A program made the position numbers and the translations under genes. A stretch of DNA of 64,000 nucleotides from Batillaria attramentaria (lineage: Eukaryota; Mollusca; Gastropoda; Batillariidae). Of this stretch, positions 1 to 11,451 are shown one piece after another. The stretch lies in assembly GCA_018292915.2 (NCBI GenBank), contig JACVVK020000196.1:717501-781500 (forward strand), written 5' to 3'. The notes under the pieces are model-generated. The model was not told the origin of the DNA. It did not search any database and saw nothing but the letters and a program-made list of their open reading frames with translations. The stretch's first letter is position 1. Each line of letters begins with the position of its first letter.

Positions 1-279
1 AAGAATTGTGTCGACATCCGTGGAAAAGAATTGTGTGAACCCACGTGGAAAAGAATGGTGTCGACAAACATGCAAGGAGGAACGGCCCCGTCCTACAAAG
101 TTGTTTATCCAAACTTCATTTTATTTTGTCTGTTTTGTTGTTATTGTTGCCTGTTCTCCCCTCTCCAAGTTCTACCAACGACACTAGATCCTCTACGACC
201 TCGACCGATTAGCCACGTGACTGGGGGTGGGGCCGGGTGGGGGAAGAAGGGGGAGAGAGAGAGAGAGAGGCAGAGAGAG

Positions 280-505
280 AGGGTGGGTGGGTGGATGTTT
301 AGGAGTTTAACCAAAGATCTTGGAAACATAAATCTGATTCCAAGGTCTTTGGTTTAACGTCCTTTTCCACCACATAAGGGTGATATCAAAGACGGGGCAA
401 CGAGAAAAAGGCCAGCACAAATATTTGGCCCCAGCGGCCAGGATTCGAACTCTCGGCCCAAGCATTGAAAGTCCTACGCTCTACCATTCGGCCACCCTGG
501 CTGCC
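280..505 (-). mobile_element. tRNA-derived SINE (family A), interrupted copy
   Basis: Antisense copy. Read on the minus strand it has a tRNA-like head with B box gttcgaatcc, then the family body (ccaaatatttgtgctggcc, cgttgccccgtctttgatat, aaaggacgttaaac) and a (CACC)n-like tail. It shares head variants with the copy at 3681-3858, as expected if both came from one insertion duplicated with the inverted repeat. A 42-bp palindromic insertion splits its tail at 311-352. Confidence 0.85.
306..357. mobile_element. 42-bp palindromic insertion flanked by TTTAA
   Basis: The insert (311-352) starts CCAAAGATCTTGGAA and ends TTCCAAGGTCTTTGG, inverted repeats with one mismatch, and TTTAA stands on both sides (306-310, 353-357). 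The matching place in the other arm (near 3828) has a single TTTAA and no insert. This has the form of a miniature TTAA-targeting DNA transposon, though it is very short. Confidence 0.6.
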
Positions 506-571
506 CAGAGAGAGAGAGAGAGAGACGTCAGTTCCTTGAACTAAACATTTGACGTCAGCCTCAGGCAGGTC

Positions 572-612
<41 letters not shown>

Positions 613-1493
613 GTCAATTCCGTGAACTAAACTTTTGACGTCAGCCTCTAGCACTGAGATCGTCTGAGGGTGCTTGTTCATGTCTTGTGATTTCCCTGTT
701 GCCTTTGTGACTTCTCCGACTGAATTATTTTTCACGTGAAAACTGGAAGATCTAGAGGGCTGATGAAATGTCGGAAGCAGTGACGATACTTGCAGATTTT
801 GTCTGTGAACCAAACATTTGACGTCAGCCTCATGCTGTTCGTCTGACAGATGATACTTCTTCATATCTTGTGATTTCCTTGTTGCTTTTGTGACTTCCGT
901 GCCTGAATTAATTTTGACATAAAATCTGGAAGATCTAGAGAGCTGATGAAAGGTGGACTTAAGTGCCTTAGGTTGTACTTAAGAAATTGCAAAATTGGAA
1001 CTTTTTTGACCGGCGCTTCTCGCCGAAACGTGAAAAAATGTGTTTATCTAAAAGCTCTGTTATTCTCAATACTAAAGCTATAATAGTGCAGCAGTTCATG
1101 TCATATGTGCAGTTGGCACAAGTGACAAAAATACCGGAATGATGAGTAATTTGAAGGAGTCTTTTCATAGATATTTGACCTTATATGCAAACCATCCCTA
1201 CCTCGGAAATATTTTTCTTACACAAAACCTGTCAGAGCTACAGAGCTGTGCTACGAAAACAGGCAGTATAATTGGATGATCTTCCCGATTTCAGAAAATG
1301 AAGCCATTTGAACATTTTTTTCGAAAAAATTCGTAACATGACCGATTTTTAAAAATCGGCGATAACTCTTTTGAAAATGCGGCAGGCTAAAAATCGTGAA
1401 AGGTAGCTCTGGAGAAGGTGAATTCCCATTTTATCTCAAAGTAAAAAGGCCTCCAACGAGGTGGTTTAGGAGATAGATATCATTACATCCGTC

Positions 1494-1525
<32 letters not shown>

Positions 1526-1719
1526 TCACAACTCCCGCCAAAAAGAACGCAGCAGCATAGTGTGCACGTCAAGTGTCTATGACGCAGAGTTCGTTACGTC
1601 ACTGTGTGCGTGAAAGTAAGTATTGTGTGGAGAAACGTCACAGTCTTGTTTTGTATTGCTGAAACTTGCTGCTGCGCGTAGCAAAATCTGCCCCGTCTCA
1701 TAAAGTTGTTTCTCTATAG

Positions 1720-1850
1720 TTCAGATAAGAACTATCACGAACAAAGTTTGCATGACCTTATGATAATAATAATAATAATACATCATATTTATAAGGCGCC
1801 CGTCTCTGAAAAGCAGACTCAGAGCGCACACACCCACACACACACCACAC

Positions 1851-1888
<38 letters not shown>

Positions 1889-2479
1889 AACATGGACAGA
1901 GAGACGCGACAGTGACGCTTCTTCAGTCGCAGGGTTCCTGTTACGTCTCTCGTAAACGTATGCTTAGGTGTCGCTTGATAAGAACTGCTCCGAGGGAACG
2001 GTCGTCCCCTGTAGCGCATTTGATTATGACCATAAGTACTACCCTTTTAGCACCGGTCGCACTTTCATGACCGACAGATGGCGCTGTGCTCCGGAGAGCG
2101 AAGTGAAAATGAAAAGGCCCACATGGCGTCCGTCTTTTGTTTATCACTACAACGAGCGAAGTGACGAGTTTAAAATTATTATGGGCACGACTCCTAGGGT
2201 AGTCTGTAGCAACGCCAGCCGTGACACGAGGAATTCTTTTCATGATGCGGTCACCCGGTGACAAGAAACGCTCTACAGCGCAGCGGTATCACAGCCGTTG
2301 ATGACACGTGTAGTTCATAGGGTCCACGCACTCGAGAAAGTCCAAGCTTAAGAAGACACTCCTGGTTATGGTTCGTTGGTGAGGCGTATGCTTGTAGTGG
2401 TAAAAGACTCCGTTGCTATGATGATTCCACGTTGTCTGGGTTGTTAGTCGTTGCATGGGCGTGTTTTTAAGTTGTTTCT
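1720..2479. other. Spacer between the two inverted arms
   Basis: About 760 bp unique within the window. It holds (ATA)n and (CA)n tracts (1763-1780, 1829-1887) and short open frames on both strands at 1941-2264, with no recognisable domain. I see no transposase signature. Next to the right arm, gttgtttctctatagagaaacaac (2471-2494) is itself a palindrome. Confidence 0.5.
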
Positions 2480-3561
2480 CTATAGAGAAACAACTTTATG
2501 AGACGGGGCAGATTTTGCTACGCGCAGCAGCAAGTTTCAGTGATACAAAACAAGACTGTGACGTTTCTCCACACAATACTTACTTTCACGCACACAGTGA
2601 CGTAACGAAATCTGCGTCATAGACACCTTACGTGCACACTTTGCTGCTGCGTTCTTTTTGGCGGGAATGACGTGTGTGTGTCTGTGTGTGTGTGTGGACG
2701 GATGTAATGATGGCTATCTCCTAAACCACCTCGTTGGACGCCTTTTTACTTTGAGATAAAATGGGAATTCACCTTCTCCAGACCTACTTTTCACGATTTT
2801 TAGCCTACTGCATTTTCAAAAGAGTTATCGCCGATTTTTAAAAATCGGTCATGTTACGAATTTTTTCGAAAAAAATGTTCAAATGGCTTCATTTTCTGAA
2901 ATTGGGAAGATCATCCAATTATACTGCCTGTTTCCGTAGCACAGCTATGTAGCTCTGACAGGTTTTGTGTAAGAAAAATATTTCCGAGGTAGGGGTGGTT
3001 TGCATATAGAGCCAAATATCTATGAAAAGACTCCTTCAAATTACTCATCATTCCGGTATTTTTGTCACTTGTGCCAACTGCACATATGACATGAACTGCT
3101 GCACTATTATAGCTTTAGTATTAAGAATAGCAGAGCTTTTAGATAAACACATTTTTCACGTTTCGGCGAGAAGCGCCGGTCAAAAAAGTTCCAATTTTGC
3201 AATTTCGTAAGTACAAACCAAGGCACTTAAGTCCACGTTTCATCAGCTCTCTAGATCTTCCAGATTTTATGTCAAAATTAATTCAGTCACGGAAGTCACA
3301 AAAGCAACAAGGAAATCACAAGATATGTAGAAGTATCATCTGTCAGACGAGCAGCGTGGGGCTGACGTCAAATGTTTGGTTCGCAGACAAAATCTGCAAG
3401 TATCGCCACTGCTTCCGACATTTCATCAGCCCTCTAGATCTTCCAGATTTCATGTGAAAAATAATTCAGTCGGAGAAGTCACAAAGCCAACAGGGAAATC
3501 ACAAGACATGAACAATCGTCCGCTAGAGGTTGACGTCGAAAGTTTACTTCACGGAATTAAC

Positions 3562-3604
<43 letters not shown>

Positions 3605-4069
3605 GACGACCTGCCTGGGCTGACGTCAAATGTTTAGATCACGGAACTGACGTCTCTCTCTCTCTCTCTCTCTCTCTCTGGGGAGCCAGGGTGGCCGAAC
3701 GGTAGAGCGTTGGACTTTCAATGCTTGGGCCGAGAGTTCGAATCCTGGCCGCTGGGGCCAAATATTTGTGCTGGCCTTTTTCTCGTTGCCCCGTCTTTGA
3801 TATCACCCTTATGTGGAGGAAAAGGACGTTAAACTCCTAAACACCCACCCACCCACTCACCCACCCTCTCTCTCTGCCTCTCTCTCTCTCCCTCCCTTCT
3901 TCCCCCACCCGGCCCCACCCCCAGTCACGTGGCTAATCGGTCGAGGTCGTAGAGGATCTAGTGTCATTGGTAGAACTTGGAGAGGGAAGAACCGGCAACA
4001 ATAACTACAAAGACAAAATAAAATGAAGTTTGGAGAAACAACTTTGTAGGACGGGGCCGTTCCTCCTTG
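2480..4069 (-). repeat. Right arm of the ~4 kb inverted repeat
   Basis: Reverse complement of 73-1719, differing by scattered substitutions, microsatellite length and absence of the 42-bp palindromic insert. It begins at ctatagagaaacaac and ends at cgttcctccttg. The imperfect identity and unique spacer argue against a simple assembly fold-back. Confidence 0.9.
3681..3858 (+). mobile_element. tRNA-derived SINE (family A), uninterrupted copy in right arm
   Basis: Head gggagccagggtggccgaac followed by ggtagagcgttggact and B box gagttcgaatcc, then the shared body and the tail ggacgttaaactcctaaaca with a CACCC-rich end. It sits after a (CT)n tract. Structure is tRNA-like A and B boxes, unrelated body, simple tail, as in RNA polymerase III SINEs. 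Confidence 0.85.
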
Positions 4070-4172
4070 TTTCCCGTTGCTGAGCTGGTATCTTTGACAA
4101 CCGTCTTGTCACGAACTGTTGAATGCGATGCTTGTTATTGTGGATGATGTGGTTTTCTTTTGTCTGAGGATT

Positions 4173-4175
<3 letters not shown>

Positions 4176-4243
<68 letters not shown>
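4176..4243 (+). repeat. (CT)n microsatellite
   Basis: Uninterrupted CT run directly before a family A SINE. Confidence 0.95.
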
Positions 4244-4245
<2 letters not shown>

Positions 4246-4410
4246 GGAGCCGGGGTGGTCGAATGGTAGAGCGTTGGACTTCTAATGCTTGGGTCGTGAG
4301 TTCGATCCCGGCTGGGGCCAAATATTTGTGCTGGCTTTTTCATCGTTGTCCCGTCTTTGATATCACCCCATGTGGTGGAAAAGGACGTTAAACCCCCAAA
4401 CACCCACCCC
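4244..4410 (+). mobile_element. tRNA-derived SINE (family A)
   Basis: Full-length copy: ggggagccggggtggtcgaa head, B box gagttcgatccc, body with ccaaatatttgtgctggc, and tail ggacgttaaacccccaaaca. A (CA)n tract (4431-4497) follows. Confidence 0.9.
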
Positions 4411-4415
4411 ACCCA

Positions 4416-4498
<83 letters not shown>

Positions 4499-4740
4499 TT
4501 CAACAGAGAGAGAGAGAGAGACACTGAGAATTTCGTTTGAAGAGTCGAACCCAGGCCCTTTTCATTTGCCTTGGGTGTTTGATTCAAACTTCAAGCAGTT
4601 GACTTAAGCGCCTTGCTGGTCTGCGCACTGTTATTCAAATCAAAACTGACAAGTAACAACACCACTGAAGAGTCGCTTTAGTTTCTCTAGGCTCTTTTCG
4701 GAACGAACTGAACACTGACGTGTTTTCACGTGATGTTTCA

Positions 4741-5881
4741 GGCCAAGTGCAGCCGCATGGTGGGCAACTACAACAACACGCTTCACTTGATCGTCAGCGT
4801 CCCGGAGTCAGTCACCAAAGTCCAGCATCGCAACAGTCGCGCCTCCAACATCTTCTCCGCCCCGCTCCAGCCGTCCTCCAGCCCCTCACCCACCCACAGG
4901 GGTCACCGGCGCTCCAAGAGTCGCGAGGACATGCTGATGGCCGAGATAGACGATCTGTACGGTTACGTTCGCGACGGCGGCGCGCCGCCCAAGAGCAAGT
5001 TCCAGTACGACTCGGACGAAGAGAGTTACTGGGAGGAGCCGGCTTACGAGCCGCTGGATGAATTCCGGGCCCGTCTCAAAGCCATAGAGGCTGGGCAGAC
5101 AGTCAGCTTCCCTCCACAGTACAAGCCAGCAGACCCCGGCCAGCTCAAGGGACTGGTGGCCGAGGGCGACGGCGGACCCGGCGGAGCTGCAGGGGGTGGT
5201 GGCGACGGAGCCAGTGTGGAGGGGAACTACGGTGTCATGGCAACAGGACCGCCAGACGAATCGTCCTCGTCCACCGCCACGCCCGAGGACCCTCCGCCCC
5301 TGCCCCCGAGACCGTCAGAGATGGCGTCGGCTGCTGCTGCTGTAGAGACATCCCCTGCGACAACGACCACCGCGACGTCGACGACATCGTCAAGCAGGCA
5401 GTCGTTCCCCGTGGCGCTGGTCCAGTCGTCAGCAGGAAGACGCGTGTCGGCACCGCTACCCTTCCCCACGACCAGCCAGCAGTCCACAACACCTACCTCC
5501 CCCACGCAGCCTACAGACACCACCCCCACCGGTCCCCCTCCAACCGTCCCCCCAAGACGTGTGTCGAGGTCCGATTCGGTACCAACCTCCGACTCCTTCC
5601 CGACTGACTCCGCAGCCGCCCGACCTCCCCCAGCCCAGAGACTGCAGCAGTCCAAGAGTACCGGTGACGTCAAGTCCGACTGGAAGGAGCGACTGCGGAT
5701 GTTCAACAACATGGGCGACAAGGAAGGCAGCAGCTCTACGTCATCAGGCAGCGCCCCCGGGAACAAGGGAAGCAACCGCTTAGCAAGAGACTTCAAAGAC
5801 TCGGACATTTCGTCTCGGGCGAAAACCTCGAGCGGATCGTCGGGGAACGCTAGGAAAAGAATGCAGACGCTCTACTTGTAA
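4741..5881 (+). CDS. Last coding exon of a Pro/Ser-rich scaffold-like protein (5' part outside window)
   Basis: Coding starts in phase 0 after the acceptor tgatgtttcag (AG at 4739-4740) and stops at TAA 5879-5881, giving 379 C-terminal residues. The first ~17 residues (ending NNTLHLIVSV) resemble the last strand of a PDZ domain; this is a weak guess. Then come a Ser/Pro linker, a basic HRRSKSRED stretch, an acidic stretch (DSDEESYWEE followed by EPLDEFRARLKAIEAG), a Gly-rich run and long low-complexity Thr/Ser/Pro tracts. PPPLPPRPSE and PPPTVPPRR fit SH3-ligand patterns, and RRVSRSD fits a basophilic kinase site. The high GC coding bias contrasts with its surroundings. I do not recognise the family. 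It could be a PDZ-LIM or other cytoskeletal or junctional adaptor. Confidence 0.7.
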
Positions 5882-6680
5882 TGAGAGAAGCATGTGAAAC
5901 TCTTTGGCTAACGTACGCACTAAGAACGTTGTAGAACGTGAGCCATTGTGTCTTTAGGTGCAAAGTTGCATGTACACTCACAGGCTGAACTCCCGTTGAC
6001 TTCCTGCAGGCGAAGGAGCTGCTGTTCACAGACAGCCTGAACTTACTGATTCACTGTTGTATCCGCTGGTCTAAATGTGTACTGGGGGCTTGGACTGTGT
6101 TGCGCCAAAAGCATGAAAATCCTATCACTCGACATTTTCAGGCTCACAAATCGTTCGTGTTGGCAGTGTCCAGCATTGTACCACCTCGCCGCGTAAAAAG
6201 TTACAGCCTAACACGGGCTAGCACAGCGCCTGCCAGTCTCGTCACACGGCTGACCAGGAGAGCTTCGGGCCGTTAAATTTCTCGTTCGCACGGCCAGCAA
6301 ACGTCAGTGTTTTGCATTCAGAGCATTAAGGCAGAGGTTTTCGAGCGTACTCTCAACCACAAAAAGCTTGTTTCTTTGAAGCCTGGCAGTGTCGAACGGT
6401 AGGACTTTCATGACAGTTTCCTTTGATATAAACGATTTTCTTTTCATAAAGCGTGAGACTTCATGCGTTCACATCATTCACTGGACATGGAGTCCTATGT
6501 GCTGCTTGGTTTCAGTGATTTTAACTCAATTCCTATCAAGTACGTTTTGGGTTGTTGCGCACAAGTGGCCTCCCTGGAAAAAATCAGAAGGAATTCATGT
6601 CTGCATCTATTTAAATTTGGCTTCGCGGGAGTGCTGTATTTTGATTATACTCAGTCGTGCTTGATGCAATAAGAGTTGTT
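5882..6680 (+). other. Probable 3' UTR of the preceding gene
   Basis: Non-repetitive sequence after the stop codon with no long coding frame of interest. I see no perfect AATAAA here. A variant caataag lies near 6667. The extent is a guess. Confidence 0.35.
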
Positions 6681-6957
6681 CAGGAACGGTTAATCTCGCC
6701 TCATTTTCGCATACAGGGCCAAAACCCTAAAAAGAGTCTAAAACGTGGGATAATCATGCACAGTGCGAAATGTGTTAACGACTACATGTATTAAAACAAT
6801 TACAGTTCGTGCTTGTTTCCTTATCGAGTTTTGTTTCATACAACATAACATACAACGTCTTTCCGAAACTGCTACGCTGATAATGTGGCTAGAAGAGCAA
6901 CGAATGACTATGACTGTGTTAGCATGTATGTTTACCACGACCGTCGCTTAAAGGCAA

Positions 6958-6960
<3 letters not shown>

Positions 6961-7033
<73 letters not shown>

Positions 7034-7068
7034 CCTGCGTGCGTGCGTGAGAGAGAGAGAGAGAGAGT
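6961..7068 (+). repeat. (GT)n followed by (GA)n microsatellite
   Basis: About 68 bp of GT, a short gcgtgcctgcgt transition, then a GA run. Confidence 0.95.
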
Positions 7069-7429
7069 TATATGATGGTGGATAGGACTCAAATCATAGC
7101 AGCAAATTCAAGTGCCAGTGCTGAACTAACTCCCCAGGCATTGTACAGAATATCGCCCTTTGTCCATAATATTTTGCGTGTCAAGGTACGTCAGTATAGT
7201 TCGGTCAGTATCACAACCATAGTCAGTGTGCTGCCAGTGTAGACGACTTGTGCAGAAAGACTCCGATAACTCTATCTGTATCAGGCACTTCTTTGCTGTC
7301 AGAGCCACTAGTCGTCTTTGAGTCTCTGTGCGTCTTTCGAGTGGTCCTGAATGAACAGGTTCGCCTTGAACTACGGAAATCGTAAATCTCCGGACCACAT
7401 GCAGGGCTTCAGTCTCTGCGAGAACTGTT

Positions 7430-8085
7430 ATAGGCCAAATGTGTTGGCTGACCAAAACAGTATAGGACATCTGTGACGCAGAAATTGTTGGACATATGTC
7501 CGTCTCGGCTGACCAAAAGAGCATATGGCATCTGCCCTGAATACTGTTCACTGTGACACAGAAATTAGCGGACATAATTATATCTGTCTTTGGCTGACCA
7601 AAGGAGTATATGGCAACTGTTCTGAATGTTGTCCACTGTGATGGAGAAATTATAGGTAATATGTCTGTCTTGGTTGACCAAAAGAGTATAGGATATTTGT
7701 CCTGAATACTGTTCACTGTGACGCAGAAATTACAGGACATATGTCCGTCCATGTCTGACCAAAAGAGTATATGGCATCTGTACGCTGTGACACAGAATTT
7801 ATAGGGCATATGTCCTATAATTTCTGCGTCACAGTGAACAGTATTCAGGACAAATATCCTATACTCTTTTGGTCAGCCAAGACAGACATATTTCCTATAA
7901 ATTCTGTGTCACAGGCATATGTCCGTCTTGGCTGACCAAAAGAGTGTATGGCATCTGTCCGCTGTGACACAGAATTTATAGGACATATGTCCGTCTTGGC
8001 TGACCAAAAGAGTATAGGACATTTGTCCTGAATATTGTCCACTGTAAGCAGAAATCTTAGGACATCATTATTATGTCCGTCTGGT
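7430..8085. repeat. Minisatellite with ~80-bp unit and an internal inversion
   Basis: Units repeat ggctgaccaaaagagtata, ggacatttgtcctgaatact, gttcactgtgacgcagaaat and ggacatatgtcc. Near 7800-7870 the orientation flips for about one unit and then returns. Each unit carries the self-complementary core GGACATATGTCC. A single diverged unit also occurs at 33335-33403. Confidence 0.85.
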
Positions 8086-8394
8086 CAAGTTCATTAGCTT
8101 GTCGCTAGACTTCAGTCAGATTGCTAGAATCAGGAAGTGTGTTCGGGGCACCTGTACGATGGCGCGGTTTTTGACTGTGTGTCGTTTGGGTGGCATTTTG
8201 GTTGGAATCACAGATTTGACAGCTAAACGGCCACACCGTGACACGGCTACCTTGCGCAGGTCGACATAAAAGCGTTACTGGCAGGCCTGCAATAATTTCC
8301 GGCGGACATTGTCGTAGGTTTTTCAGGCGACAGTCACTCTCACTTGAATTGTTCCCTGATCATACTGCCGCGCAGTGGCACAACACAGTATGAC

Positions 8395-8545
8395 CATAAC
8401 GACATTTGATGGGGAAAAGGGTGATTTCAAGATAAAAGACATTGACGTCATGGTCTTTTTCCACAAGATGACGTCATGGTCTTTCCACAAGATGACGTCA
8501 TGGTCTTTTTCCACAAGACGACGTCATGGATTTACTATGTTTTGT
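8395..8545 (+). repeat. Dispersed repeat piece with tandem TGACGTCA octamers
   Basis: gggtgatttcaagat.aaaga is followed by a ~24-26 bp unit (gacgtcatggtctttttcca) repeated three to four times. Perfect TGACGTCA lies at 8443-8450, 8469-8476 and 8493-8500. A related copy lies at 36540-36815, and its reverse complement lies inside the MITE at 14500-14830. Confidence 0.75.
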
Positions 8546-8781
8546 CATCACACAGCTAGATATTCCAGCAACACCGAAGGGTCAGAACTGTTTCCCAACA
8601 CTGAGGTTTCCTGGTGGCTCACTGGTTTTAATTATAAATTATGCAAACACCGAATGTTTAATGACCAGTTATTGTACAGTTGTGTGGCGGATGTTGTATG
8701 AAGTGTAAAGACGGAAAAAAAAAGTTTTGTAACTGCCGCAGTGATGAACGCATTGTGATATCTTAAACTCAAACTGATTTT

Positions 8782-8783
<2 letters not shown>

Positions 8784-8839
<56 letters not shown>
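8784..8839 (+). repeat. (CT)n microsatellite
   Basis: Perfect CT run of about 56 bp. Confidence 0.95.
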
Positions 8840-8842
<3 letters not shown>

Positions 8843-9831
8843 ATTTCGCTATTTTTTATGAATACTTACAGTACACAAAATTCACATATATTTTTTCACA
8901 TGCTGGTTTACTCTATATTGGATTCGCTTCAGTTTCTGATACAGTTCTGGCGTGTCACTGAGAACGCACGACATGAAAGGTTTACTCTTTCACAGAAGTC
9001 CAGTTTTAGATTCAATGGTGGAGGGGGGGGGGGGTGTTTCCGTAAAAAGATTCAGTTTTTGTTGGAAGGTCTGGAGTTCAAATCCTAGGTACGCCTTCTG
9101 AAATTGGACCGTCGGGGAAGGGAGATAACTTTTGCAACTTTCAACCCCTCGATGCATAAAATTGAAGGAATACGTTAGCTCCCTTGCAGTATAAACGAAA
9201 ATGAACAACAGAAGTTTGAGAGAAAGGGATCACCTTGTATTGTGTTGTACACTGACGCTCCTTGTGGTCATAAACATTTGCATTTCATGAAAGCACTTAC
9301 ATTTTCAATAGGCGAAATATCCTACCTAGATTCAACTGCCGTCGGCATAGTGATAGAAAAGCGTTCCCTGTGAATCGAAAATACAAGGGTCTCTCTCCAT
9401 CTTTTTGAGGGTCCTTTTGTAAATTTTAAGGGGGCCATAAAAGTATAAAAGTCTGAAAGTCAAAACCATTTGTTCTTGTTGTTTACATTCAAGTAGGAGA
9501 GATATATGTGGACTGTAGCGTGTCAGTCGTCCATAGCGACTCGGCAAGGCGAGGAACCCGCACGCTTACCAAACAGCGCATCATGAGAAATCGTGCGTCC
9601 CCCTGTGACTGATAGAGAGGCCGCAGGCTTCTTCTGCATACACGAGAAACGCCTGCTCGAAGTGAGTTTTACTATATGAATATGAGAAAGAACCAAATCG
9701 ACGCAGGTTTTCCTTGGTGCTAAGTGAGCCGGAATACGCCAAAGAAAGCGTGAGAGTTCTGATTCTCTTCTTGTTACGCTGAAGTCCACATACAGTATCA
9801 GTCACAGTAAAAATGTTTGCATGCAGTCACC

Positions 9832-10107
9832 TAGGCCCGCATGTAAAAGTCGGGGTTAGGGAGTTTAGCCCCGGGTTAGGGTCTAACCTCGAACTAAACT
9901 AGCCTTAGGGTTTTCTGTTGTTTTTTGCTCTAAATCAGGAAGCGGGTCCATTCCAGCGAGGTGCCTACGCTGTTAAAGAAGGATTTTTGTCTTTCTTTCA
10001 CGCTTCCTTTTTTATATTTAATTTTGTTTTAGGGTTTCTTTTGTCCTAGTCTGGGTGAGGCCCGTAGCCGTGGGTGAAATTAACCTCGAGTTTTACATAC
10101 GGGCCCT
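9832..10107. mobile_element. MITE with GGGCCCG(T/C)ATGTAAAA terminal repeats, copy 1
   Basis: The left end taggcccgcatgtaaaagtc mirrors the right end gttttacatacgggccct. A 9-bp direct repeat GCAGTCACC flanks it (9823-9831 and 10108-10116), the best boundary evidence for this family. No coding capacity. Three more copies lie at 21325-21636, 34987-35409 and 35588-35893. A 9-bp duplication is compatible with Mutator-like elements, which is an inference. Confidence 0.75.
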
Positions 10108-10535
10108 GCAGTCACCACTTCTTTTTATGTTTGCTTTGTCCTCATAGCGCCTTTTCACCCCCATCCCCTCCTTTCTCCGCCACCCCCTTTGCATTTTATT
10201 AACCCCCTATTTGCATTTTGTTTCCATGTCACCCACTTCCCTCACCCCCCCCCCTCCCAGACCCCCTCCCCCTCCCCTCCACCAACTCTCCCTCCGAACT
10301 TGCCACCCCGAATGCTGCGTCTACATAATCGACTGACTGGAAGACGTGTCAATGAATAATAGGAAACTATGCAATACTGTCAGTTGTTCTCCAGTCTGCA
10401 CATCTTACTGGTATTACGTATTCTGTAAGTAGTGCATGTCAGTTCATTTATATTGTTCGATTAACATATGGATGTGAAAACTACTAATGTGGCGAAAGAA
10501 GGAAAAAAATGGCTGAAATAAAATAAAACCTTGGC

Positions 10536-10880
<345 letters not shown>

Positions 10881-11098
10881 GATATACTTACTGGCTGTAG
10901 AGTTTTGACTGCTCGGTGGGCACATTAAGTGACCCCCAAACAAAAACAAACAACCAAAAAACAACAACAAAATAACACACACACACACACACACAAACCA
11001 AGAACACCACCGCCACCCCCCCCCCCACCCCCCCCCCCAAAAAAAAAATAAAAATAAAAAAATTGCTGACTCCGGTTAACGTATTCTAATAAAGTTTG

Positions 11099-11139
<41 letters not shown>

Positions 11140-11152
11140 CATGTGTGTCGAA

Positions 11153-11451
11153 CACAGACCTAAAAATAGACCCCCTGTGGTGCTGGAAGTGTGACGCCGC
11201 CGCGCGCCATGTTGCGAGTACCTGGAAGTGCCAGACGCTATCAGCTGTTTACATAGCGCGCATAGCATTGGTCCGCTTTATCTTACGTCACATTTCTGGT
11301 GACGTCTTTCCAAAGAACTTTGTATTTCGAACAAGGCGTCCTGTACACAGAGCCTCTGAGTTCTGGTATTCGCAAGATGGCCGCGATAGCGACACTCGCA
11401 AGCAGCGGTGGCAGCGTGCGGCGGTGGGTCCATCTTTTTTTTAGGTCTGTG
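11153..11451. mobile_element. hAT-like MITE (299 bp)
   Basis: Inverted ends CACAGACCTAAAAA...TTTTTAGGTCTGTG. An 8-bp direct repeat GTGTCGAA lies immediately outside both ends (11145-11152 and 11452-11459). An 8-bp duplication is the hAT signature. There is no transposase frame. A diverged inverted copy lies at 17455-17789. Confidence 0.8.

Larger units (their letters stand above)
73..1719 (+). repeat. Left arm of a ~4 kb inverted repeat
   Basis: This arm reappears in reverse complement at 2480-4069. It starts near caaggaggaacgg and ends at ctatag (1714-1719). Spot comparison of 1561-1620 with 2580-2640 shows only a few substitutions, roughly 95% identity. The arm holds (GA)n tracts, several TTTGACGTCAGCC motifs, an antisense tRNA-SINE copy (280-505), an internal palindrome ccgatttttaaaaatcgg near 1342-1359 and a (CA)n tract near 1495-1523. 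A motif GCCCCGTC..AAAGTTGTTT occurs near both ends of the arm (about 86 and 1690) in the same orientation. Confidence 0.9.

Noticed and set aside
73..4069. Palindrome as assembly fold-back
   Set aside because: Arms differ by substitutions, microsatellite lengths and a clean insertion, and a unique spacer separates them. An artefact would be near identical.
4244..4320. tRNA gene
   Set aside because: A and B boxes are present, but the segment is the head of a dispersed SINE and does not give a complete cloverleaf with acceptor pairing.
5227..5808. 193-codon open frame on the minus strand
   Set aside because: It is antisense to the GC-rich scaffold exon, has no splice or family support, and mirrors that exon's low-complexity sequence.
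7126..7809. 227-codon minus-strand frame
   Set aside because: It reads through the 80-bp minisatellite; repetition explains the openness.
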